Of a stretch of 64,000 nucleotides of DNA, positions 1-11,309 are shown piece after piece. The stretch comes from Pegea sp. RAD2-039 (lineage: Eukaryota; Chordata; Thaliacea; Salpida; Salpidae), in NCBI GenBank assembly GCA_034620365.1, contig JAQGEQ010000151.1, positions 62,001 through 126,000 on the forward strand. The letters run 5' to 3'. Each line of letters opens with the position of its first letter. Positions within the stretch are counted from its first letter, which is position 1. A model generated the notes under the pieces. That model ran no database searches and was not told where the DNA came from. It saw only the letters and a list, made by a program, of their open reading frames with translations. Both the position numbers and the translations under genes were made by a program.

Positions 1-975
1 TTATAAACTTTCATAAAAAGCTTTTCTAGAGGTAGCTTCTTGTAATTGTAAATGTCTTTTCTTCGACAACTAATTTTTTAAATTAATAAAAATGTTTTTT
101 ATGTTTTCTTTTATCGCATTTAAGCTGTGAATTTTAAAGTTTATATTTTCACTGTTGCTTTATATAAAGCTTTTTATTTTGAATCTTCAAATTTATGACT
201 TTAACTTTTCATCTGTGATTTACTTTTTTGTACATGTAGTGACGTGAAACACAAACTGTAAGAAACAACTTTCGCTTGATTAAAGAAATCTTAAATTGAA
301 AACTTCTTAATCTTTTGGGAGTTAACAACTGCAGATCATTTGTTAGTGATTAATCGCATTATTATTTAATGAAATCATTTTAATAACTTTGTAATTATTA
401 TTAGTTTAAAAATAGTCAAATGTTTTTCAAGTTCTATAAGTGATTGGATATATTAGATTAGTCGTTGGGTCTGAACTTAATAATTATCAAAATTAATCTA
501 GAAGACTGCGAAATTTTATGCTAACAACATTTTATTTTTGTAAAATCTTTGAAGTAAATTTCTTTCCACTAAAAGATTATATAACGACTTCTAGTAAGCA
601 GTTTACAAATGAAACAAATTCACAGAATTGTTTATAAAGAAAATGATTTATGTATTTACATTAAAAAAAGTTAGAATATCATTTTGCTAGTTAGCTCTTT
701 CTGTAGTTTTATTACAATAAAGTAGTAGTAAACTATCGAAAAAAACATAAAAAGTAGTTGATGTGAAATCTAAAGTTATCTGGTAGTAAGTAATACTTTG
801 TTCTTGAAGATAAAAAAACAACTGTTGAAGCAAAAAAATAAATAATTTTATTACAATTGTAACAAATAATAATCAAGTTATAAAAATCAATAATTATAAA
901 ATATCCCTGGCTTATAGTAGAGAAGATTTAGTGGATGACAATTTCAAAATTATTTTTTCTGATAACATTCTGTAA
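1..975. other. AT-rich stretch without recognisable gene
   Basis: No long open frame, tRNA or tandem repeat is visible here. The sequence is AT-rich with many short homopolymer runs, and it lacks the TGACGTCA motif that marks gene regions elsewhere in the window. It may hold the downstream flank of the minus-strand gene that ends at 976. Confidence 0.5.
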
Positions 976-1644
976 TTATTCTTTTTTTTTTCGATAGAAT
1001 ATTTGTAAGTGATAAACAGTTTTGACTGTTTTATAAGGATTTTCCATTATTATCACATCATAAATATCTTTAGGAAAATGGTCTTTAACGGCATTGGATA
1101 TTTCTTCTTCTGTAGGTTGTTTTAGACTCCATAATACAGAATGACCGATTCCTTCGGTGAAATAGTATGGATAATCATTTTCACAAATTACTAAACGATT
1201 TTCTGTAAAGAACAACTTGTAAAAGCCTAGATCGTAAAATATTACAAAATTATTACTGATTAGTTTGGTTAGAATATTTATAAATAATAATCTGACAAAA
1301 CAAACCATTTGTATCGCAGTCGTGAACGCTTTTTAATTTAACGCCATTTTGGTCTTTCAGTGAAAAAGGAAGATTAAAAAAACGATGTTTGCAGTAACTG
1401 TCAATCGAAATCCATTCTTTACAAATCTTATTTTTAAATATTTTGTATTTTTTCAGCATCTCAAACGATCTGTAATAAATAATCGGATAAATGAAGTTTG
1501 TTTCTCATAGTAGGGGAATTACCTTCCAAAATTTAAATCATTCCTAGAAATTCGTAGTTTTGTTTCTTCCCAACCTAATGGTGAAATGTAAACAACGCTG
1601 CCGTCATTATCATGATATCTCTTTGGATCTTTTAATCTGTTCAT
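976..1644 (-). CDS. DUF3605-like protein (N-acetylglucosamine-induced protein 1 family)
   Basis: Three minus-strand exons keep phase: 1644-1523, 1469-1306 and 1226-976, giving about 178 residues. The last exon carries the family hallmarks: an NDYPYYF segment, then GIGHSVLWS, then a late segment with NPYKTVKTVYHLQIF. These match the DUF3605 pattern of NDxPY, HxVxW and a C-terminal SVxxxHxHxF. The molecular function of the family is not established, so none is assigned. The start is uncertain. I used the Met at 1644, but the frame stays open to a possible splice acceptor at 1690, so an upstream exon may exist. The second intron (1305-1227) was placed by joining phase 1 to phase 1 at a GT-AG pair. 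A reading without this intron breaks the frame. Confidence 0.65.
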
Positions 1645-1689
1645 TTCATAGATGACTGATAAACTATTAGCAATTATCAGATAAATATC

Positions 1690-3026
1690 CTAAAAAGTTT
1701 AAAAGTTTCCTTAATTGTAAACACATAAAGAAAAATAAATTAAAAAAATCAAATAATTGTAGAAAAAGCTACAAAATTATAGAAACTTTTTTTACATTTG
1801 AAAGAATTTAAAACTTTTGTTTCGAAACTGAATTATTTAAATTTACAAATTTCTAATTACATTTTGGAATATAAATAATATATATAAAGAAAAGAGAAAA
1901 AATAGAAATATTTTGATGATGGAAATAAACAACAAAAATATTATAATTAATAAAAGATATCATCGATATTTATGATGTTTAGCAAGAAATCATTTTTATC
2001 AGTCAAATAAATGTTTAATTAATAATAATTTTATCAGTTAAATAAATCAATCCGAATAAAACTCATAAATTAACCAATTTTATACAAATATAAAAGTTCA
2101 TATCACAAAATTATATATTTATACAAATATAAATAATTTTTAAGCTTATAAATAATTAAAACTCAATTTCATTTGACAACATTTACAACATTAAATAAAT
2201 TATATTTAAAAAAATTTTAAATATATCTACAATGTATAAAAATCATGTATTAATAACAAATTTAAACCATAAAGCTTTCTTAGTATAAAAAATTTTGTGT
2301 CAGTTTTAAAATAAATAAGAAATTAAAAGTAGAAAAATATTTTTATTAAAACTGTCATAACAGAAATGTATTTAATCTTGAAAAATGTTGATGAAGTAAG
2401 CGTTAAAACTATTAATGAACTAAAAGTATATAACAAATAGATCTTGGATACAAATAGAACCAGTGAAGCATAACAACAGAAAGCCGAAAGAAACCATTAC
2501 TCCATAAAAACCACAAAATTTACGGAAAAATTTTCTGAAAATAAACAGAAGCGATTAATTTTTATGAAATTGTTTATTATCATTAACAACTATTTTTACA
2601 TTCAAGCTTTACAATACAAATTTTATTTTTTTAATCTTTAATTATATTTTTTTTGTAAATATATAAAGATTTGAAGATATTTCTGATCCAAACTTGACTT
2701 TATCTGATAATTATTTTGATCTTTCAAATCATTTTCAGTTTCATCTAATTATTCTAATATCATTTCTTCTTTTAATAATCAAAATATGGTTTTATGTTTC
2801 AACTAATTTGCTCACTTTCTTCTTCTATTTCATCAGATTAAATTTTTAACTCATCATTTACTTATTCTTCTTCAGTGTTTCTTTCTCTATTAATCTTAAA
2901 TTATGAAACCTAAAAACCTCTTTGCTCGAAGTATTTGGTTTCTTCGAGAGCTGTTGAATTTGTCACTCGCAGCCATGTATTGAATGGAAAAACCCAAAAA
3001 CTCCCGATTACGTCACGATTACGTAG
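1690..3026. other. AT-rich intergenic stretch
   Basis: No gene is supported. A 37-bp segment at 2811-2847 recurs at 6867-6903, and a related motif beginning GCAGC lies near 2970 and again near 6904, so part of this flank is duplicated. Confidence 0.5.
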
Positions 3027-3540
3027 TGATGGGTTACATCGGTGACGTCACTATCGAAGTAGATGAAGAAGGTTGGTTTCGAAGTGATGACGTCGGTCGT
3101 TGTGATGACGACGGCTTTGTTTATATCTGCGGTCGTTTGAAAGGTGATGACGTCATCAGTTAAATGACATCACGTGACCCCATATGTTTGTAGATTTGAT
3201 GATGACGTCACAAGGTGATAAAATCGCTGCTCTAAAGATTGAGGCTCAACTTCGACGGGAAATTACCTTCTGACGTCATCGTCGCCAATCGCCGTCCTTA
3301 CGTCATTGCTCTATTTACGTTACAAGTGATGACGTCATCGGTGATGATTACATCACAAATGATTTTTGCGCAGTGCAAGCACGAAGAATCGATAAATAGC
3401 GGTGATGACGTCATTAGTGACGTATTGACAAAAGAAACGATCGAATTTTGTCGTTCAGCCGGAAGTTCTTCGTTTCGTTTGTCACAAATTTCTTCCGGAA
3501 AGGATTTGAACTTCAATGAAGCGATTCGAGTGAGTTGTGA
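3027..3540 (+). pseudogene. ACSBG-type acyl-CoA synthetase fragment, probable pseudogene
   Basis: The plus strand encodes the C-terminal third of a bubblegum-type (ACSBG) long-chain acyl-CoA synthetase. Visible are a segment with DEEGWFRSDDVG and GFVYICGR, equivalent to the adenylate-forming family motif ending in the hinge GR, and then NRRPYVIALFTLQC and LTKETIEFCRSAGSS, as in ACSBG. A GT-AG intron (3326 to about 3384) joins LFTLQ to CKH in phase. Near 3270 the frame changes: the open frame through KIEAQLRREI meets a stop while the matching frame resumes one register away. I saw neither the N-terminal AMP-binding part nor the last exons. In the family the enzyme activates fatty acids with ATP and CoA. 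This copy is truncated and frameshifted, so probably inactive, unless sequence errors or unseen exons explain it. Confidence 0.65.
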
Positions 3541-3663
3541 CGTCATCATCATATGTGAAATGTGACATCATCATCATACGTGAAATATGACGTCATCATC
3601 ATATGTGAAATGTGACGTCATCATCATATGTGAAATGTGACGTCATCATCATATGTGAAATGT
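3536..3663 (+). repeat. Short tandem array, 25-bp unit containing TGACGTCATCATCAT
   Basis: About five head-to-tail copies of a 25-bp unit lie directly after the last exon of the ACSBG fragment, starting at its apparent splice donor. Each unit carries the TGACGTCA palindrome, with one TGACATCA variant. Confidence 0.85.
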
Positions 3664-6600
3664 TAGAAAAGTTAGAAAATGTCACTTTTCAGTTTAAGCT
3701 TCTTAACAAATTAGTATAGATTTATGAAGCTTAGTCAATTATTTATTAGTTAAAGAACTTTAAAAAACTAATGTTGTGTAAAAAGTTAGTTTAAACTATT
3801 ATCAAATAACAAAAAATTCAATAATAGACATTAAACTAAACATGAGTTGTAGCTAAGAAATATTTTAGTGAATTGACAAACATAACAATCAAATTGATCC
3901 AATTTAACTCAATTCCTAGGAACACATCGATTTGATTCTTTGCATCGAAACTCATCCACATCGGATCTGCAGATAGCTGATTGGAGAATAACATCCAATG
4001 ATAAAGCTTCGATTCATACAAGTTCCTAAAATTCAAAATGTATCAAGATTAATTGAATAACGAACAAATTACAAATTTAAAACAATTCTATCATCATTTA
4101 CAAAACTGTGATGTAAAAACATTACTGACTGTTCTACATCACTAAATGATTTGGGTAACTTGCTGCTTTGTACTGACAATCATAAACTTCTTGACTTCAA
4201 GTCAGTTCTTCTTCAATCTTTTTTGAAATCTGCCAACAACTTCAAATCCAGATAACTTTTGTCAATAAATAAATCTTCAAACTCTAATCAACATCATTTA
4301 TCTTTTATCAAAAAATAATAACTTTTTCAAGTTCAGGTTCAAATACTTAATCATCTTGTAATCTTAAAATGAACTCACCAAATAAACTATTTGTTTAGAA
4401 TTTCTTCATCTGCTTCATACTAAATACTCAAATGTTTTAAAAGCAGAAGTATTAGGATGCTGTTTCACCTTAGGTTTATGGAACCCTCAAAGGTTCAAAG
4501 GTCTTTTTCTAGGCTTTCTTTACAAGCGGCATACCCTTTACTCCATATAAAGACCGTCTCTATAAGCTCACTATAAGATACTTACTATCAAAGCTCTTTC
4601 TACGACCTTTGTCTTCCTACTATCTTTTTAGGTGATCTAATTTGTGATACTTAAGACTTAAAAAAGTTGATTTCAGCTTAGAGAAGCAAGTTACTTGATC
4701 ATCATTACAATTTAACTTTCTATCATAATATGGATCGACTTCACCTCTAACAGCTTCTGTAACAATTCATAAAAAATCTTTTGACAAATAAGTAGTTGTA
4801 GAAGTTTTCACTTCTAGTATTTAGACCACCAACTTGTTATCAAAGTAACTAAATAACCGACAGTAAGTCAATAAACGACAGAAATATTCAAATAATAGAA
4901 ACTGTTTATTAACAACTTTAGAAAAATATATAGTTTAGAAAACAAGTTTATCATTAGATTACTTTTATTATTATCTATTTTGTTTTATTTATATTTTATT
5001 ATAATTCATGTTTTATATAAAACTTTTTAGTTTTTTAACAATTTTGTTAGCTTAAAATTAAATAATTTATTAAATGTAAAAAGTTCAAATTATTTATTCA
5101 AAATATTATTATAATTATCATTATTGTATTCAGCACAAAAACAACATTTATCAGCTAAAAGCTTGTTGTAGCTTCAAACAAATTATTTTAAAAGTCTCTC
5201 CATTAGTTTAAAACTAAATTATTAGACTTAGTTTGAATATAATAATAGAAATTTCATTTTAACATGTTCAGTTTTTGTTCAAAACTTATTTTCGTAGAAA
5301 TCATTTCAACTAACGTTTTATTCCACCAAAAGTTGATATAATGAAGACAAAAACCCAAATTTCATCTTTTAAATCAAATTTTCTTTGAGTTCAAAGTTTT
5401 ACTAAAAAACAAGATGTTAAAATGTTAATAGAATAAATAATAATTTAAAAATTGTACTTACGCAAATATCAAATAATATTTTATCTATTAATATTTAAAA
5501 TGTTTCTACTTCAACTGAATATAATTTCAATTAGTTACAAATCTATTATGGTTTGTTTGCGTAAATATTTGATATAAATTTTGTGGATTTTCAAATAATC
5601 TGTTTCAATTTTCTTAATTATTTGTTTATTAAGATTTATTTTAAAGCTCAGATGTTAGATTTCATTAGTGGTTGTTACTATCACAGCTAAAATAAAGAAA
5701 ATTAAAAGAAACTGATTTGTCGATAAGGTTGCTTCAGTCTCTGTTAGAAATTTTTATCTAAATAATAAAAAGACTTAAAAAGAAAAAGTATTATTATGAG
5801 AGTAAGTTTTCTGCTTTTATAAGAAAATTAACTTTTTTAAAACCATTAGTTGATAATTAAAAAGATTTTTCTGAAATGAATAGAAGATTTTTATTGAAAT
5901 TACTAATTTGTGATCTTTATTATCTTTGAATTTTTAAACTTGACTTATTGCAACTGTAGAAAATGTTCTTTTGTAAAATAGCTTTATTGAAAATTAAAAT
6001 ATTTTAATATTCAATTAGCTGTTCAAGCAACTATTTTCAAACTGAAAATAATTTATATGTATCAAAAAAATTAAATTTAAAATCAACAATTTGTTTTACA
6101 ACTTATTTTCCGGAACTAAAAACTTTTATTTCTTTTTTTTTATCATCTATTTGATAAATATCCTGAAAAAGTAAAACTAATAAAAGTTTAATTCTTTAAT
6201 TATTACACTCAAAATTTATCAGTAAATTTTCTTGCAATAAATCAAATACTTTTTTGGTCGTTTGAAACTTTTACTTTAAAAGTTTATTCAAATAATCTGA
6301 AAACTCACCGCGAATATACCGCGAAAAGATTTGAGCCAACACTTGCAAGTAACATTCTTTCAGCTAATCACTTACAAATGTAGTAGAACTACAAAATGTA
6401 GAAAATATAAACTGTTATTGCCTTGGTGCAATATTCTGTTGTTAATTATTCATCAATTGAAAACTTTTATTATTCAAATCTGAAACTTATTTCAGTCTGA
6501 TAGAAATCTTAGATCTTTTATTTTTCAAAAACAGAAGAGACTCTAACTTTTTTAAACTATTATCAACAAAATATTTCGAAAACCTTTTTTGGTACAACTT

Positions 6601-6940
6601 TTATTACTATTTTTCCTTTTTCAAATCTTTTAGCTTTTTTCGTGTTATATTTCTAAACTATTTTGAAAATTATAAAAACTTTATAATCAGGTAAACTTTC
6701 AACAACCTTTTTAAATCCATTTTATGACATTTTATTATCAAATCATCCATTTCATATTTATTTTACTTTTTCTATTTCTTCATAATCTTTATTTCAAGGA
6801 GCAAATAAATTGACTTAAAAGTCAAATTTTATTAAGAATTAATTTGAGTTACTACTTCCCAGTTTCCTCACTTTCTTCTTCTATTTCATCAGATTAAATT
6901 TTTGCAGCTGTGTGTTGAATGGATAAAATGTTGGCTTGTA
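3664..6940. other. Long AT-rich stretch, no supported gene
   Basis: The only coding-like piece is a minus-strand frame at 3836-4026, listed separately. The rest has no recognisable gene. A moderately GC-richer patch near 4470-4620 has no identifiable homology. Positions 6867-6903 duplicate 2811-2847. Confidence 0.45.
3836..4026 (-). CDS. Possible orphan 3' exon, unrecognised
   Basis: A minus-strand frame follows a plausible acceptor (TTTTAG) at about 4027 and runs about 63 codons to a stop at 3836. It is rich in Trp, Met and hydrophobic residues, with pieces such as LYHWMLFSNQLSADPMWMSF and a hydrophobic tail suggesting a membrane segment. I found no matching upstream exon and recognise no family. 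It may be a real terminal exon, a gene remnant or chance. Confidence 0.25.
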
Positions 6941-7326
6941 ACATGAAGATGCCAATTCACTTCATCTGTGGTGTTAGATGGTCGTCGATGATAACAAGTT
7001 TTCAGAAGTACAACAGCGCGCGCTGTGAATCATAAAAACAAGAAAATCGTCGGATTAAAGATAAATGAAATCTGGGAGTTCAACGCGCAGAAAACTTTTT
7101 CTTCTGCAGATTGAAGAAATCCACCAGAAATCAGAAGATGCCCAAAATGGCGACTGACACTAGTGGCTCATCTTCTGATTGAAGTTTACAGGAAGTAAAT
7201 GTCGGTTTGATCGAGAAGTAGATGAAGACAACTCGATCGTCGGCATTAAATCTCGAAATATCTGGTGGTTAGTCTAGTTGGTGGTTGATTTTATTTCAAA
7301 TCATTCTCAAGTACCGTCGAATAGTG

Positions 7327-7378
7327 TGGCCTAGTAAGCACGCCTTCTTACCAGGCAAGAGGTCCTTGGCTCGAGCCC
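7327..7378 (+). repeat. Candidate tRNA-derived SINE head (A box and B box)
   Basis: TGGCCTAGTAAGC at 7327-7339 resembles a Pol III A box and GGCTCGAGCCC at 7368-7378 resembles a B box. Their spacing is about that of a tRNA gene. The sequence between does not fold into a good tRNA that I can see, and no anticodon stem is convincing. This suggests a SINE head or tRNA pseudogene. The region from 6940 to 7320 upstream is GC-richer than its surroundings but has no gene I recognise. Confidence 0.4.
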
Positions 7379-8127
7379 ATGTGGACACATATCTGTCTTT
7401 TTAGCTGGGTAGAATTGGACCACAGTTTTAAGGACGCGTATAAAATTGATCCTTCTGTTCCGCTGCGTAACAAGGTTGGCGTGGATCTGCTGCATAACAA
7501 GTGGACCACTTCTGGTACATATGCTCGCTGTTAGCGGCTCAAGCAGTCCAACAAGCTTTATAGCTAGCCACTTATCAACCGCAGAAGTATCTTGATATTA
7601 CTTTAGATAGAAGACCCACAATCTGTTACCTCCTGTCCCAGGTCACTGTCCTAGGTCACTGGTTATATAACCCAGTTGCTACATTTGAAGTGGAATTCTG
7701 TTTATAAATTCAACAATCGAAGATTTGCTGATAAATTTGTGAATTAAATAAAATATTTTTTTCTTTTCAAATTTGATTCTTCGAAACTAATTTCAGTCGA
7801 AAAACTTTTTTATTTTTTTTTTATTTTTAAATAAAAATCCATTTAATTAAAAAGTTTGAAATTTTAATAAAATTCACAAAAATTTAATTTCAGTAATTTT
7901 TTACAGAGAAAAAAAAAAAGTTAATTCTTAAATACATCAGCAGATGACGTCATTGCTTCCTACAATTAAATGATGACGTCACTTGATAAGTGGTGACGTC
8001 ATAACATTACATCATATCATTAAAGATAAAATTGGCTACAATAAATAAATGCTTGTTACTATAAGAAGATATTCAATAATAAGCGATTTTGATGACGTCA
8101 TTAAAACCAACAATGTCGATGACGTCA

Positions 8128-11100
8128 TCAGTCGATCTTCACTTGACTGTAAATCATTCTGATGAATCGATAAGAAGCATAAAAACCGATGGAGCCAGTC
8201 AGTATCCAGAAACTGATGACGATGATGATAGTGTAGCCAAAGTAGAGAATCGTTGGAACGAATGCAGTGATATCGAGCTGAAAACGAAAGTTGAAAAAAA
8301 AGAAGAATTTCTCGAAGTTTCTACCTGAGTGTGGAAATAAAAGAGTGAATAAAGAAATACGTAAACAGCAGAACCTCCAGAAACAATAAACGATCTCCAC
8401 CACCAATGATAGTCCTACAAACAATGCTTACGTGACGTCATCAAGCGGTGACGTCATCAGTTACCTCAGTACACAGCTGGAAGTAGACCATGACAATAGC
8501 AATTTGAGAACAAGCGATGATGAGGATGATGAAAACAAGAAAAAGAAACCCAAAAAGATAATAAAACTGATTTTCCCAAATCGCCTGATAAACAAATAGC
8601 GCGAGTGATGACGTCATCAGTGATGTTGTACTCGCTTACTGTGAAGATGAAGAAAAGTTCGATAAAAACTGCTCCAAAAGGAAGAACTCCCGCCATTAAG
8701 ACACTAAAAAAGTGTTTCCGATTAAAAAAATTTAATTCTAAAAGTGTTTCCAAACTGAATTTTTTTAATTCTAAAAGTGTTTCCAAACTGAATTTTTTTA
8801 ATTCTAAAAGTGTTTCCAAACTGAATTTTTTAATTCTAAAAGTGTTTCCAAACTGAAATTGTTTAATTACCTAGCAACAGTTCCTTTATACCATTGTTGT
8901 TCAGGAACTTGACGAGGTATTTGGTTAGTTCGAACTGGATTTTCATAAGAATGTTTTCGATAACCGAAATAAAATCCAACTACAACCAAAGGGAGAGAAA
9001 CACCAAACCACAAACTCAATATCAACAACATGGTGGTGAAAGGTAACTGCAGACAACAACCAGATACTACATCTTCGTCTGTTTCTGGTTTATTTCAACT
9101 TACAGCTCCTGAAGAATGTTTTCCCCAAATAAAAAAGTTGAGAAGAAACGCGATAGAAGCACAGATGCCAGGATACAAAAGCGCGGTTTGAATCGCGGCG
9201 CGTTTCCATAATTGACCTTTTAAACTTTTATATAATCGACCACCAAAATATCCACCAAAAACTCTACAGAAAAAAAAGTATTTCCAATTTCGAAAACGCG
9301 ATCATGACGTCATCAACGCACCCCATCAACAAGTAGAGAGCGAAAGATGAATTTAGAAGTGAACCACGAGAAGACGGAGACAACATTCCCAGCATAGCAA
9401 CCACGATTGTTACTATGGACATCCCAAATACTTGAACTCCAGCTCCAAACAACGAAACTAACAACATTATCTGCAAGTGATGACGTCACAATCTCATTAT
9501 GCAGTGATGACGTCACATACGCGTCGCGGTGGTCGAAACACGTCACCATGAACCAATTTCCAACCAGTTTCTTCGAGAGCATCTTCCAAATCGTCATCGT
9601 CTCGATTATATTTCGCGATATCGCGTCGAAGCGTTCGAACAATTATCATCGTCAAAACACCTTCAACAAAAGCAGATGAGTGACGTCAGAAGCGCGTCAA
9701 TGACGTCATCACACCAGCGAGAAATAGAACGACGACGATTGAGTTGACGATGGAAAACCAGTGGATTTGAACGTCACCCATCGACAAGTAGTTGTCCCAT
9801 CGTGAAGCCCAACGCACGCTACTTTGCTGTTATGACGTCATTGATGATGTCATCAGTGTGCATATGACGTCATCACTCACTTCCCATTTCACTTCATAAG
9901 TGAATAAAAGAGAAGTTGTATCTTTGTTGAGAACTTGTTTGCTTCGATCGGCGCTGATGTCACAGATGACGTCATCAGTTGTAGCGACGGAGGTGCGCGA
10001 TATTGAAGCGGGAAGGACTTCGAAACCAACCACCCGGAAAGTTCCATCAGCTGCATTATCGTTGTATCTGTAGATGTGACGTCATCAACAACTCGAGCAA
10101 GTGACGTCATCAACTGACTTTAGACGAATGATGAGATGATTATTGATGACGTAAGAGCCATCGGCGAGTCGCGCGCCGAGTTTGTAGCCGTGTTCGACGA
10201 TTTCTTCATCTGCTACAGACAGATGTGTTGCTGATGGTAAATTATCCGCTAATCTATATAATAAAGATGATGATGACGTCATCAGAGTTCGCGATCTTAC
10301 AAGTGGATTGAATAGTCTTCTTTGATTCGTTGAATGAATTTTTCAATTTGATTTTCAGTTAATTTCTTTTGACATAAAACTGAACAAGATTTCTCATTCA
10401 TCATGTTGACTTTGTAAGGAGTGTTGACAATACGATCACCACGAAGAACCTCACCTGGAAGCAGATGAAGATCAAGTGAGGATTAGATGAAGATCAAGTG
10501 AGGATTAGATGAAGATCAAGTGAGGATCAGATGAACATCAAGTGAAGATCAAATGAAGATCAAGTGAGGATCAGATGAAGATCAAGTGAAGATCAGACGA
10601 AGATCAAGTGAAGATCAGATGAAGATCAAGTGAGGATCAGATGAAGATCAAGTGAAGATCAGACGAAGATCAAGTGAAGATTAGATGAAGATCAAGTAAG
10701 GATTAGATGAAGATCAAGTAAGGATTAGATGAAGATCAAGTGAAGATTAGATGAAGATCAAGTGAAGATCAGATGAGGATCAAGTGAAGATTAGATGAAG
10801 ATCAAGTGAGGATTAGATGAAGATCAAGTGAGGATCAGATGAAGATCAAGTGAAGATGTGTCAAGTCATCGCTCATATGAAACATATCTTTGTAAAATAT
10901 GTCATAAAACTTGACTCATTTATTATTTGGTTTTTTTCGACTTTTGAATAAAATTTCTTTTTTAAACAAAAATATTTAAAAACCCAAAAAAAGAATTTAT
11001 TAAAAATATTCAAAAGATAATTATTAACCCAAATTTTCAGTTTTATATTCCAACTTTGCAGGTTCACAAAAACCAAGTGAATAATATTCATAAGGTAATT

Positions 11101-11309
11101 GTGTTCTTGAACTTGTCATTTTCACTGCCTACAAAAAAAGATGATAACATTTTAGAAGTGATCTGAAAAAGATTTAAAGATCTTACTTTTATCTCAACAC
11201 TTTCGCCTTTTTCAAATTCTACAGGAGCAACACCAGGAACATAAAATGAATTTACATTTTGAAGAGTCAAACAGCAAATTAAGAACAAAAAAGTAAAAAT
11301 TAAATTCAT
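8128..11309 (-). CDS. TM9SF4: Transmembrane 9 superfamily member (TM9SF4/TM9SF2-like)
   Basis: Fourteen exons keep phase and give 619 residues, close to the family's ~640: 11309-11187, 11128-11029, 10454-10301, 10253-10119, 10067-9881, 9826-9715, 9660-9521, 9470-9322, 9263-9104, 9046-8871, 8703-8640, 8584-8465, 8414-8325, 8277-8128. A signal peptide begins [10 protein letters not shown]. The lumenal domain contains [16 protein letters not shown] and [13 protein letters not shown]. The nine-helix part contains [61 protein letters not shown] and [14 protein letters not shown]. The protein ends in the KxD signal VKID, a COPI/Golgi retention motif in the family. TM9SF proteins are Golgi/endosomal nonaspanins involved in sorting transmembrane cargo. 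The [11 protein letters not shown] segment favours TM9SF4 over TM9SF2. Introns 2 and 10 carry minisatellites. Confidence 0.93.
8704..8870 (-). repeat. Tandem 33-bp repeat in TM9SF4 intron
   Basis: Four to five near-perfect copies of a 33-bp unit containing AAAAGTGTTTCCAAACTG on the plus strand fill the intron between exons 10 and 11. This unit differs from the CTGATCTTCATC and TGACGTCA arrays elsewhere. Confidence 0.9.
10455..10860 (-). repeat. Intronic minisatellite, GATGAAGATCAAGTGA unit
   Basis: About 400 bp of 16-bp-scale units reading GATGAAGATCAAGTGA on the plus strand lie in the intron between TM9SF4 exons 2 and 3. On the transcribed (minus) strand the motif is CACTTGATCTTCATC, and the last copy sits directly before the AG acceptor at 10455. 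Confidence 0.92.

Noticed and set aside
3836-4026. Glucose-6-phosphatase-like exon
   Set aside because: A weak resemblance to the WLNLIFKW-type segment was considered, but no catalytic residues or neighbouring exons support it.
9407-9747. Plus-strand frames opposite TM9SF4 exons 7 and 8
   Set aside because: They are shadows. The minus strand carries conserved TM9SF residues and correct splice junctions.
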